A stretch of DNA of 20,362 bases from Candidatus Latescibacterota bacterium (GCA_016209865.1 JACQVL010000356.1:1-20362), one strand, 5' to 3'; shown: positions 7,388 through 15,224, numbered from the stretch's first letter. The notes: a model not told the origin generated them from the letters alone. Made by a program: numbers and translations.

Positions 7388-8459
7388 CTGGGTGAACCAG
7401 CTCAGTTGGTGCCAGACGTTGGAGTTCTCCAAAGGCGGTGTGCAGCGCCGCCAGATAGATCTTGGACTTGAGCGCAAAGTGATTGAGCGAAGTCTTCCTC
7501 TTCAGCGACTCGAGTTTGATAAAGGCACACACAGCGGCAAAGAAATGATTACTCTGGGTCACCACCGTGCGGGTCGGCGATTTCGCTAAGGATGCATTCT
7601 GCTTCAGCGATTTGTGATACTGTTCCACCTTCCATCGTGTGTGATAGAAGGTGACGATCTGCTCGGCGGTGAGGGTCACGTCACTGGTCACCAGATAGAG
7701 CACCCCGGTGCCCCCGTCTTCGTTTGTGAAGACGTGCTTGGTCAGTAGTAAGGGGAAGTCCACCTCGTCAAGGTAGACCTCCTGCAGGGTGTCCGCTTCC
7801 AGGGCCAGGGCCTCCACTGCTACATACACGCCGCAGTGCTTGTCCGCAAGACTGAGGGCCACCTTACGATTGGCTTTGATGGGCATGATGAAGTCTTGCT
7901 GGAGGTCATGTTTGACGAACTGCATGTTCTCGGCGGAGGCAGACCAGACATCATTGAGCACGAAGCGACACGGGATCTGATTCCGCCGACAGGCCCGCAA
8001 CATCGTGCGATACCGCGCGTTCTTGGTCACGGCGCTTTTCTTCCGGGGTTTGCCCGTTTTCTTGTCCACGACGGTCTCGGTCTTGGTGACCAACTCGTAG
8101 GCCACGGGCAAGGAGACCGCGCCGACACAATACAGGGTGGTGAGAAAATTGATCCCTTTGACCACCCGGTCTTTGCTGTGGTCGAAGTGCCACGTAATCA
8201 GCTCATTCTCATCGGTGTAGGGCTTCTCTTCGATACGATCATCGACGATCAACACGCCCTCGGCGGACTCCACCTGGCGGACCAACGGCTTCACGAGGTG
8301 CCATAAGTCCGCTGAGGTCAACGGTCTGGCCGCGAGAAACCGGGTGATCTGATCGTGGCTGATGGCTTGATCGAGCACGTCGGCTAAGCCGGTGGCCGTA
8401 GTAGCACTGAACGAACTGATGAGGTAATCCGCGTAGAGATCGAGCAGGGCTTTGTCCAT
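7377..8459 (-). CDS. IS4-superfamily DDE transposase
   Basis: About 360 residues. The DDE triad is seen as LIVDD (first Asp near 73-74), VLNDVW (Asp near 170) and the IS4 signature Y-2-R-3-E-6-K in YHTRWKVEQYHKSLK (Glu near 279). It catalyses cut-and-paste type transposition of the surrounding element. ATG at 8459 is preferred, with AAGGAGG 9 nt upstream; a TTG two codons earlier (8465) is only 3 nt from that site. The exact IS family (IS4 or the related IS701 group) cannot be fixed without comparison. The gene is full length with no frameshift. Confidence 0.92.
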   Translation of the reverse strand: MDKALLDLYADYLISSFSATTATGLADVLDQAISHDQITRFLAARPLTSADLWHLVKPLVRQVESAEGVLIVDDRIEEKPYTDENELITWHFDHSKDRVVKGINFLTTLYCVGAVSLPVAYELVTKTETVVDKKTGKPRKKSAVTKNARYRTMLRACRRNQIPCRFVLNDVWSASAENMQFVKHDLQQDFIMPIKANRKVALSLADKHCGVYVAVEALALEADTLQEVYLDEVDFPLLLTKHVFTNEDGGTGVLYLVTSDVTLTAEQIVTFYHTRWKVEQYHKSLKQNASLAKSPTRTVVTQSNHFFAAVCAFIKLESLKRKTSLNHFALKSKIYLAALHTAFGELQRLAPTELVHPATA

Positions 8460-8504
8460 GGGCAATCGCCTCCTTCCTACTCGTATTATACGCTTATCAC
8501 CTCA

Positions 8505-8522
8505 CTACTGCGTAACATGAGT
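8505..8522. repeat. insertion sequence right terminal inverted repeat
   Basis: CTACTGCGTAACATGAGT, perfect match to the left end in inverted orientation. It lies about 45 bp upstream of the transposase start. Confidence 0.93.
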
Positions 8523-8911
8523 AATCATAGAGGAGAATTAGGGCATGATATTGCGTCAAGCGTTCATTTGAAAGATTGGTCGTGATTGACCACATCTAAT
8601 CCCGGAACTGGGCGGGCTTCTTCAGAGACCCTAAGTGGACACCGGATAGGACGCGTCTGACCACGGCACTGTCAATGTCTGCCATGACCGCTCGCTCCTC
8701 GACGGTCTGACTCTCCCATCGGACCTCACCCTGTCAGTCTATACTATAGTGGCTCCGATAGAGAAAATCCTAAAAAACTTTTTTACCGCATCTTGCTCTC
8801 TCTGCAGCTGGTAACTTTTTTCTGACTCAACGGGACTTCTGAATAGCAAGCCTCGGAGGGTGAACCCTGAGGGCATCGCCTCTGTCAATTTGACAGCGAA
8901 TGGGATTGCCT
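8523..8911. other. intergenic region upstream of the ECF-ankyrin gene
   Basis: About 390 bp without a convincing gene, AT-richer than its surroundings. It holds TGGTC/GACCA inverted arms (8577-8592), a CTATACTATAG palindrome (8739-8749) overlapping two -10-like hexamers (TATACT, TATAGT) with no good -35, an A6-C-T6 tract (8775-8787) and the 15-bp palindrome just before the coding region. A 29-codon minus-strand frame (8596-8685) has a GAGGAG upstream but no recognisable product. Confidence 0.6.
8882..8896. promoter_or_regulatory. 15-bp palindrome just upstream of the ECF-ankyrin start
   Basis: CTGTCAATTTGACAG (7-1-7, perfect arms) ends 15 nt before the preferred ATG. It may be an operator or a hairpin in the translation initiation region; no factor is known. 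Confidence 0.5.
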
Positions 8912-10156
8912 ATGGATGCGTTACAAGACCTGGTGATGGCCGCACAGCAAGGGGATCCGGAGGCGTTTCGCCGGATCGTTGGCAGGTTTCAGGATATGGC
9001 GTACTCACTGGCGTATGCGATGATGAAGGATCGGTACCTGGCCGAGGATGCGGCTCAGGAAGCCTTCATTGAGGCGTATTTCACCTTGTCCAGGCTTCGA
9101 GATCCTGCTGCATTCCCAGGTTGGTTCCGGCGCATTATCGTCAAACACAGTGATCGGCTCATCCGGCGGCGACTGCTCTCGTCCATGCCGCTTGAAGCGG
9201 CGGCTGAAGTCCCCTCGAGGGATCCAGATCCGGCTGATGCGCTGGAGGCTAATGAACTGCGAGCCCTGATGCACCGTACCCTTGACGCGTTGCCGGAGCA
9301 GGACCGACTCGTCCTGTCGCTCTTCTACCTTACCGGGTATACCCATCAGGAGATGGCTACCTGGCTGGAGGTGCCAGTGTCCACGGTCAAAAAACGGCTG
9401 TACGATGCCAGACGGCGATTGCGGAAGCAGATGGATGCTGTTGCTAAAGAGTACCTCGTTGGTTATCGTCCCTCGCGGAGCGATCAGTTTGCCAAGCGAG
9501 TGGCGTTCTTCCTGGCCATCAGGGCTGGTGAGGTTGTGCGAGTACAGGCCCTCCTCCAGCACGATGCTTCGTTGGTGCATGTCCGGGAGGATCGACACGA
9601 GACAATCCTGCATCGGACACCTGGTCTAAGTGTGAAGGTGGTGGAGGAGCGGCTAGCCCAGATGAGAGAGCTGTCCAGCGGAACCGGCGATGGATGGACT
9701 CCGCTCCACTGGGCGGTGGCAGGCGGCCAGACGGAGCTCGTTGCCCTCTTGGTCACCCATGGCGCGGACTTCCATGCTCGCGACTGGACTGGCAAGACCC
9801 CGCTCCATTGGGCGGCCTGGTATGGATTTCGCGGTGTCGTGGAATTCCTCCTCGCTCGGGGGGCCACGGTGAACTCCGGAACCGGTGACGCAACCCCCCT
9901 CCACATGGCGGTATCAACAGATCAGAAAGAGGTAGTTGCGCTGCTATTGGTCCAGGGGGCGGATCCTAATGCAAGAGATGCGAAAGGCTTAACCCCTCTG
10001 CACTGGGCCTCTATCAGTGGACATCTGGACATCGTCAATCTGCTGCTCGCCCACGGCGTGGATATGGAGGCCGAAGACCGCGCAGGCCGGACTCCGCTGG
10101 TCTGGGCAACCCAAAATGGTCATGGCGAGATCGTCGATCGGCTTCGTGCCCAGTAG
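8912..10156 (+). CDS. ECF-type RNA polymerase sigma factor fused to ankyrin repeats
   Basis: A 414-residue protein with two parts. Residues about 5-180 are an ECF sigma-70: sigma-2 (MAYSLAYAMMKDRYLAEDAAQEAFIEAY, then AFPGWFRRIIVKH) and sigma-4 (LPEQDRLVLSLFYLTGYTHQE, then VPVSTVKKRLYDARRRLRK). After a linker come about five ankyrin repeats (about 260-414; e.g. DGWTPLHWAVAGG, GKTPLHWAAWYG, GLTPLHWASISGH), with a degenerate one near 197-230. Ankyrin repeats are protein-binding modules, so this part may act as a built-in sensor or anti-sigma domain. The ATG at 8912 fits the family N-terminus and has a weak GGGA; an ATG at 8900 has no ribosome-binding site. Codon choice is less GC-biased than in flanking genes. 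It is followed 34 nt later by the F1-beta-like gene. Confidence 0.93.
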   Translation: MDALQDLVMAAQQGDPEAFRRIVGRFQDMAYSLAYAMMKDRYLAEDAAQEAFIEAYFTLSRLRDPAAFPGWFRRIIVKHSDRLIRRRLLSSMPLEAAAEVPSRDPDPADALEANELRALMHRTLDALPEQDRLVLSLFYLTGYTHQEMATWLEVPVSTVKKRLYDARRRLRKQMDAVAKEYLVGYRPSRSDQFAKRVAFFLAIRAGEVVRVQALLQHDASLVHVREDRHETILHRTPGLSVKVVEERLAQMRELSSGTGDGWTPLHWAVAGGQTELVALLVTHGADFHARDWTGKTPLHWAAWYGFRGVVEFLLARGATVNSGTGDATPLHMAVSTDQKEVVALLLVQGADPNARDAKGLTPLHWASISGHLDIVNLLLAHGVDMEAEDRAGRTPLVWATQNGHGEIVDRLRAQ

Positions 10157-10190
10157 CACGTAGAAAGATGCACAAACAAGGAGGACCGCG

Positions 10191-11258
10191 ATGAACGCTC
10201 AAGGTTGGACCGTTCCGGTGGGCCGCACCCTCCTGGGACGATGGCTCAATGCCGATGGGGACGTCGTGGATGAGATGGGCCCCGTCACTGATGCCCCAAG
10301 AGTCCCGGTGATCCAGTCCATTTCAGCTACCGGTGGACTGTCGGTACCGGATCAGATGCTGGAGACAGGGATAAAAGTGGTGGATCTGATGGTCCCGATG
10401 GCACGCGGGGGCACGATGAGCTTGGTGGGGCCGTATGGAGTGGGGAAGCTCGTCTTGGTGTCGGAGCTGGTGCGAAATATGACGGTCGGGAGAAGAGGGT
10501 GTGCCGTGTTCGTCAGTGTCGAGGAGCGGCCCGGGGAATTACATGAACTGATGCTCGCATTTCGGGAAGCCGGTGTGGCTAATCACTTCGTATTCGTGTA
10601 TGCCCAAGTCGGTGATCCTACAGAGGCGCGGGGAAGATCCCTGTGGACTGGCCTAACTCTGGCCCAGTATTTTCGAGATCGCGAAGGCCTGGATGTCTTG
10701 CTGATCGTGGATGAACGAGTCTTGAATGGCGAACCAAGAGACCTGAAGCAATGGGGCGGCACTACCGGGAACGGGGCCATCACGACAGTCCTGGTGGCCG
10801 GCGCAACGTCTAGTGCGGAACCGGGAGACAGCCAGATTGTGATGAGTCGGGGGCTGTTTGACCAGCAGATCTATCCGGCTGTGGATCCTGTGCAGTCCCG
10901 TTCCCGGCTCCTGGACACCGGAGCAGGTGGAGAAACTCACGTTCAGGTGGCCCGTCAGGTTCGAGCGATACTTCAGCGCGCACAAGCGTTACGCGATAGC
11001 CTCGAGCACCAAGACAGAGAGCGTCTGTCAGCAGAAGACCGTCAACTGATAACGCGAGCCTGCCGAATACAGTTCTTCTTCACCCAGCCGTTCTTTACGG
11101 CCCAGTTGTATACCGGGATCCCAGGGGAATATGTCACAGTCGAGGAGACGGTGAAAGGTGTTAAGGGATTGCTCGAAGGGCACTACGATGAGGTGTCTGA
11201 AGAGATGTTCCGGTTGATCGGTTCTATCGATCAGGCGGTGAGAAAGACGAAGTCATGA
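10191..11258 (+). CDS. divergent F1-ATPase beta-subunit-like protein, truncated and probably altered in catalysis
   Basis: A 355-residue homologue of AtpD (normally about 460-480). The nucleotide-binding and C-terminal domains are recognisable: LETGIKVVDLMVPMARGG, YFRDREGLDVLLIVD (Walker B Asp174), YPAVDP (228-233), QPFFTAQLYTGIPGEY and GSIDQAV. Differences: most of the N-terminal beta-barrel is missing; Walker A is GPYGVGKL (80-87) with Leu in place of Thr; about 35 residues after Walker B, the family's ALLGRIPSAVGYQP region, are replaced by a short segment; and DELSEED is ERLSAED. The family's catalytic Glu-Arg pair appears kept (EER, 111-113). A strong AAGGAGG precedes the ATG. It is not in an ATP synthase operon but directly behind the ECF-ankyrin gene. 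It may bind nucleotide as a regulator; function unknown. Confidence 0.88.
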   Translation: MNAQGWTVPVGRTLLGRWLNADGDVVDEMGPVTDAPRVPVIQSISATGGLSVPDQMLETGIKVVDLMVPMARGGTMSLVGPYGVGKLVLVSELVRNMTVGRRGCAVFVSVEERPGELHELMLAFREAGVANHFVFVYAQVGDPTEARGRSLWTGLTLAQYFRDREGLDVLLIVDERVLNGEPRDLKQWGGTTGNGAITTVLVAGATSSAEPGDSQIVMSRGLFDQQIYPAVDPVQSRSRLLDTGAGGETHVQVARQVRAILQRAQALRDSLEHQDRERLSAEDRQLITRACRIQFFFTQPFFTAQLYTGIPGEYVTVEETVKGVKGLLEGHYDEVSEEMFRLIGSIDQAVRKTKS

Positions 11259-11317
11259 TCCTGTGGAATAATGGAATTTTCAGATCGTGTGCGTGGTTCC
11301 CCTAAAAGACTTCACCC

Positions 11318-11696
11318 TTACTTGATCCCGGCCTGCTTCAGGGCGACGCGCAACGCCACCTCGCTCTGCAGCCCCATCGTAGAGGCTCGGATCGTGTCCG
11401 CTCTGTCGATCACGATCACGGCAGGGATGCCCTCCACACGGTACAACGCGGCGACCGTGCCTTCACCATAACGACACTTCGATCCTGCTCGTCTCTCCTG
11501 GCTTCCATCCCTTTCCGATGCGACTCCCCTCAGCCGTCATCTCGATCTCGACCACGATCATGCCTTCAACATAATAGCGTGGCAGGCGTTGGTAGGTCTC
11601 GCTCACGGTAATCAAGAGGCTCAGCGCATCCTGCTGGTTCTGCGAGAAGCCAGGGTTGGTCAGCGTCAGTAAGGCCAGGACTATGAGGAAGATCAT
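11318..11696 (-). pseudogene. decayed gene: signal peptide/lipoprotein-like N-terminus and thioredoxin-fold C-terminus
   Basis: On the minus strand a frame from 11696 encodes a signal peptide (MIFLIVLALLTLTNPGFSQ) and the start of a domain of the type ALSLLITVSETYQRLPRYYVEG, then stops at 11463. Another frame continues at once with YRVEGIPAVIVIDRADTIRA and a last helix ending ALKQAGIK, stopping at 11318. That is a typical TlpA/thioredoxin-like C-terminus. Proteins joining such an N-terminal domain to a redoxin domain are known, but here the middle, including any CxxC motif, is missing. The simplest reading is an internal deletion plus frameshift. ATG 11696 has GGAGAG upstream. Confidence 0.65.
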
Positions 11697-11738
11697 GGTA
11701 TCTCTCCACATCTCAACGAATTCCGCTGAAGTTTCGCA

Positions 11739-11769
11739 TTGACAGGGATTTCGACCCACCGCATATTAT
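11739..11769 (+). promoter_or_regulatory. possible promoter of the amidohydrolase gene
   Basis: TTGACA (11739-11744) is followed after 17 bp by CATATT (11762-11767), or after 19 bp by TATTAT (11764-11769). The leader to the ATG at 11849 is about 75 nt. The -35 is perfect; the -10 is imperfect either way. Confidence 0.45.
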
Positions 11770-11848
11770 CAGCTACCTCTTTGAGTTTTGTACGCTCCGG
11801 CCATCTCCGCTCGCGCGGTGTCTGATCGTTCTCCAGAAGGAGGCCCAG

Positions 11849-13576
11849 ATGACGAGTGACAGCATGTCCTTGAGGACGACCCGTAGAGGGCAGAGTGCGG
11901 GACGAGTGTCTCTCCGCATCATCGTCAGCCTGCTCGTCGTGATGAGTGTGCTCGTCGTCGCTCACCACCACACGGCCAGCCAGCAGCCCTACGACCTCGT
12001 CATCCGGGGCGGCACGGTGATCGATGGGACGGGCAAAGCCGGGTTCATCGGGGACGTGGCGGTGCGTGGGGATCGGATCGCCGCGATCGGGATGGTGCGT
12101 GAGCCGGGCACGGTGACGATCGATGCGAAGGGACTGATGGTCGTCCCTGGCTTCATCGATATCCATAGTCACTCGGAAGAAGCCCGGCTGATTGACGGGC
12201 ATGGTCCGTCGTTCAGTCTCCAGGGCATCACCACCGAGATTTTTGGGGAAGCCTCCTCGATGGGGCCCCTCGGCGGCAAACAACACAAGGACGATCTGCC
12301 CTTAATCCTCACACCTTCTCTTCCGCCAGGGGTCACGGTCGATTGGCGTACCTTAGGAGGGTTTCTTGAGAGACTGGAAAGACAGGGGGTTGCGGCCAAC
12401 TTTGGCTCCTTCGTCGGGTCGGGCGGCATCCGGGCGTACGTGATGGGGTACGAGAACCGTCCGCCGACTCCGGCGGAACTGGAGGCCATGAAGAAGCTGG
12501 TGCGGGAAGCGATGGCGGAAGGGGCGCTGGGGCTGTCGAGCGCGTTGAGTGACGCCCCCAGCGCCTATATGTCGACCGACGAGCTGACTGCTTTGGCGAA
12601 AGAAGCGGCCGCAGCCGGGGGCATCTATGCGACCCATATCCGCACGGATTACGGCCAGAACCCGGGGGCGGTCAGCGAGGCGATCACCATCGGAGAACGC
12701 GCAGGCCTGCCCGTGCATCTCTTTCATCTGAATTCGATGGCGTCGACGAATGCTCCGGCATTCCTCCGGATCGTGAAGGAAGCCCGGCGGCGAGGCCAGC
12801 GGGTGACGGGCGATAGTTATACCTATACGTGGGGAATTTACTCCCTGACGGGGTTCTTGCCCGTCTGGGCTCAGGAGGGGGGGCCAGAGGCGATCGTGGC
12901 CCGACTCCGCGACCCGGCGCAACGGCAACGGATCGCGAAGGGGTTTACGACAGAGCCCCCGTACATCGCGGTCGTGGGATGGGATGCGGTCCGTTTGTGC
13001 CTGGACGACCCGGTCCTGAGAGGGAAATTAGTGTCGGAAGTCGCTGCGATGCGCAAGCAGCCGCCCGATCAAGTTTATATGGACCTGGTGGTGGAACAAC
13101 AAGGTCAGGGGTTGACGTTCAGCAAGAATAATGAGGAAGCGTCGCTCAAGATGGTCCTGGCCGAGCCGTATGTCGCCTTGGCCACGGATGGCACGGCGGT
13201 GGATTTGGATAAAAAACTCCAATCCCAGTTTCTCGTCCATCCTCGCTACCTGGGGACCTATCCACGGTGGTTGGGGCGATACGTCCGGGAAGACCGCCTC
13301 GTCACGTGGGAAGACGCCATCCGCAAGATGACCTCCCTTCCGGCGGAGACGCTCGGCCTCACCGACCGGGGCGTGCTGGCGGTGGGCAAGGCCGCTGACA
13401 TCGTGGTGTTCGATCCTAAGACGATCGTCGATCATGCGACGTTTGAAGACCCGGAGCGTTACTCGACAGGCGTCCGTGATGTCTTCGTGAACGGCCAGGC
13501 GGTCGTCAAAGAGGGACGACCGACGGACGCCTTGCCGGGACGCGTGCTGCGTGGGCGCGGCTATAAGAACCACTAA
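11849..13576 (+). CDS. N-acyl-D-amino-acid deacylase family amidohydrolase, membrane-anchored or exported
   Basis: A 575-residue amidohydrolase of the D-aminoacylase/dihydroorotase-like superfamily. An N-terminal hydrophobic segment (about 23-38) suggests export or anchoring. Next come YDLVIRGGTVIDGTGKAG and the metal motif GFIDIHSHSE (HxH, 106-108). Further family blocks include YATHIR, HLFHLN, ATDGTAVD and the C-terminal ADIVVFDPKTIVD. The family removes acyl groups from N-acyl-(D-)amino acids. The usual HTHDD is HSHSE, and the metal-site Cys segment of classical D-aminoacylase is replaced by EIFGEASSMGPL. The exact substrate is therefore uncertain. AAGGAGG precedes the ATG. An amino-acid permease lies downstream on the same strand, a plausible uptake partner. 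Confidence 0.88.
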   Translation: MTSDSMSLRTTRRGQSAGRVSLRIIVSLLVVMSVLVVAHHHTASQQPYDLVIRGGTVIDGTGKAGFIGDVAVRGDRIAAIGMVREPGTVTIDAKGLMVVPGFIDIHSHSEEARLIDGHGPSFSLQGITTEIFGEASSMGPLGGKQHKDDLPLILTPSLPPGVTVDWRTLGGFLERLERQGVAANFGSFVGSGGIRAYVMGYENRPPTPAELEAMKKLVREAMAEGALGLSSALSDAPSAYMSTDELTALAKEAAAAGGIYATHIRTDYGQNPGAVSEAITIGERAGLPVHLFHLNSMASTNAPAFLRIVKEARRRGQRVTGDSYTYTWGIYSLTGFLPVWAQEGGPEAIVARLRDPAQRQRIAKGFTTEPPYIAVVGWDAVRLCLDDPVLRGKLVSEVAAMRKQPPDQVYMDLVVEQQGQGLTFSKNNEEASLKMVLAEPYVALATDGTAVDLDKKLQSQFLVHPRYLGTYPRWLGRYVREDRLVTWEDAIRKMTSLPAETLGLTDRGVLAVGKAADIVVFDPKTIVDHATFEDPERYSTGVRDVFVNGQAVVKEGRPTDALPGRVLRGRGYKNH

Positions 13577-13581
13577 CAACA

Positions 13582-13646
13582 TGTCACCCTGAGCGAAGCG
13601 AAGGGTCCCCTGAACGACGAGATTCTTCGCTGCGCTCAGAATGACA
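13582..13646. repeat. imperfect inverted repeat of a dispersed intergenic type
   Basis: Two 26-nt arms (13582-13607 and 13621-13646) pair with five mismatches around CCCTGAACGACGA. The motifs CCCTGAGCGAAGCGAAGG and TTCTTCGCTGCGCTCAGAA resemble an intergenic palindrome recalled from many environmental bacterial genomes. It lies between the amidohydrolase stop and the permease and may attenuate transcription or be a miniature mobile repeat. Confidence 0.75.
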
Positions 13647-13683
13647 ACGTGAAAGGAGGGATTTTGCCATCGAACACATCCCC

Positions 13684-15189
13684 GTGACAGACATCGGCAG
13701 CAAGGCTGAGGAGTCATCCGTCGGGTTTCTGCGCGAGCTGGGCGTGCTCGACTCCACGATGATCGTCGCCGGCTCGATGATCGGTTCTGGCATTTTTATC
13801 GTCTCGGCGGACATCGCGCGTCAGGTCGGCTCGCCCGGCTGGCTGCTCGTCGTCTGGCTGATCACCGGGCTGCTGACGGTCACGGCGGCGCTGAGTTACG
13901 GCGAATTGGCCGCGATGATGCCCAACGCCGGGGGGCAGTACGTCTACCTGCGCGAGGCGTTTTCCCCGTTGTGGGGGTTTCTGTACGGCTGGACGCTCTT
14001 CTTAGTGATTCAAACCGGAACGATCGCGGCGGTGGCCGTCGGCTTCGCCAAGTATCTCGGCGTCCTCTGGCCGGTCGTCTCCGAGCAAAATTACCTCATC
14101 TCGCCTCTTCACCTGACGTCGGGGTACGCAGTGTCCCTGTCGACCGCGCAGCTCGTCGGCATGCTGATGATTGCGCTCCTGACGTGGATGAACACGCGCG
14201 GTCTGCGACTGGGCAAGCTCGTCCAGAACGTGTTCACGATCACCAAGACGGGCGCGTTGCTGGCCCTCATCGTGCTGGGCGTGATCGTCGGACGGAACGC
14301 CCTCGCGGTTGGCGTGAATTTTGGCGACTTCTGGAGTCCGCACGGCCACCTGCAAGACGTCGGACGCGGGCTGACCGCCGCCACGGCGTTCGGGCTTTTT
14401 GTAGGAATCTGCGTCGCGCAGACCAACTCGCTTTTTGCCGCCGACGCCTGGAATAACATCACGTTCACCGCTGGCGAGGTCAAACAGCCGAAGCGCACGA
14501 TCCCGCTCTCGCTCGTCTTCGGCACGTGTCTGGTCATCGGCCTGTACCTGCTCGCCAACGTCGCCTATATCGTCACCCTGCCGTTAGACACCATCCAGAC
14601 GTATCCCAACGACCGGTTCGCCTCCGCCGTCGCTGATGTGATCGTGTCCAATTACGGCCCCGTCATCATGGCGGTGGCCATCATGGTGTCCACGTTCGGG
14701 GGGAACAACGGTCTGATCCTGACGGGCGCCCGGGCGTACTATGCGATGGCCCGCGATGGGCTGTTCTTTGCCTCCGTCGGCCGGTTGAACGACAAGCACG
14801 TCCCGATGTGGGGGCTGTGGGTGCAGGGACTCTGGGCGGCGCTGCTCGTCCTGCCCCGCACGGTGACGGGGGTGGACGGGGCGACCGGCCAGCTCCGGTA
14901 CGGCAGCCTGTACAACGACCTGCTGACGTATGTCATCTCTGCGGCGTTGCTCTTCTACATCCTGACGATCGCGGGCATCTTTCGTTTGCGGCGGACACGC
15001 CCAGAGGCTGAGCGGCCGTACCGGGCCTTCGGGTATCCGGTGATTCCGGTGCTCTATATGCTGGGCGCGGCCGTGATCTTAGTGGTGCTCTTCATCTATC
15101 AACCCTCCACGACATGGCCGGGCCTGGTGCTCGTGGCGACCGGCTTCCCGGTGTATGCGCTCTGGCGCGTCTCTGCGCGTCCAGATTAA
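13684..15189 (+). CDS. APC superfamily amino-acid permease
   Basis: A 501-residue integral membrane protein with about 12-13 hydrophobic segments. The family signature GSMIGSGIF lies in the first segment, followed by SYGELAAMMPNAGGQYVYLREAFSP, typical of APC transporters of the LAT/amino-acid exchanger type. Substrate cannot be read from sequence; linkage to the D-aminoacylase-like gene suggests amino acids released by that enzyme. Start is unsettled: GTG at 13684 is the first usual start codon, but the strong AAAGGAGGG (13652-13660) is 23 nt away and better placed for an in-frame ATC at 13669. The C-terminus ends in a short cytoplasmic tail. Confidence 0.9.
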   Translation: MTDIGSKAEESSVGFLRELGVLDSTMIVAGSMIGSGIFIVSADIARQVGSPGWLLVVWLITGLLTVTAALSYGELAAMMPNAGGQYVYLREAFSPLWGFLYGWTLFLVIQTGTIAAVAVGFAKYLGVLWPVVSEQNYLISPLHLTSGYAVSLSTAQLVGMLMIALLTWMNTRGLRLGKLVQNVFTITKTGALLALIVLGVIVGRNALAVGVNFGDFWSPHGHLQDVGRGLTAATAFGLFVGICVAQTNSLFAADAWNNITFTAGEVKQPKRTIPLSLVFGTCLVIGLYLLANVAYIVTLPLDTIQTYPNDRFASAVADVIVSNYGPVIMAVAIMVSTFGGNNGLILTGARAYYAMARDGLFFASVGRLNDKHVPMWGLWVQGLWAALLVLPRTVTGVDGATGQLRYGSLYNDLLTYVISAALLFYILTIAGIFRLRRTRPEAERPYRAFGYPVIPVLYMLGAAVILVVLFIYQPSTTWPGLVLVATGFPVYALWRVSARPD

Positions 15190-15195
15190 TTTACG

Positions 15196-15224
15196 TTGAC
15201 ATTTCCCCCGTCTCGTCCTATGTT
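15196..15224 (+). promoter_or_regulatory. promoter of the mlaEFD operon
   Basis: Perfect -35 TTGACA (15196-15201), 17-bp spacer, -10 TATGTT (15219-15224). It begins 7 nt after the permease stop and about 57 nt before mlaE, so the lipid-transport genes probably have their own transcript. Confidence 0.7.

Larger units (their letters stand above)
7370..8522 (-). mobile_element. complete IS4-type insertion sequence, 1153 bp
   Basis: The element is bounded by 18-bp perfect terminal inverted repeats (7370-7387 and 8505-8522) and contains one intact transposase gene whose stop codon lies inside the left repeat. Identical repeats and an unbroken ORF suggest a recent or still active copy. No target-site duplication is visible: flanks are TTATTCTTC on the left and AATCATAG on the right. 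Confidence 0.92.

Noticed and set aside
7361-8532. Target-site duplication around the insertion sequence
   Set aside because: Flanks were compared for 3-10 bp matches at several possible boundaries, and none was found.
8596-8685. 29-codon minus-strand frame with GAGGAG upstream
   Set aside because: Too short, no recognisable product and no supporting context; mentioned only within the intergenic entry.
10191-11258. A working ATP synthase locus
   Set aside because: No other F1Fo subunit genes are nearby, and the protein lacks the N-terminal barrel and the normal Walker A threonine.
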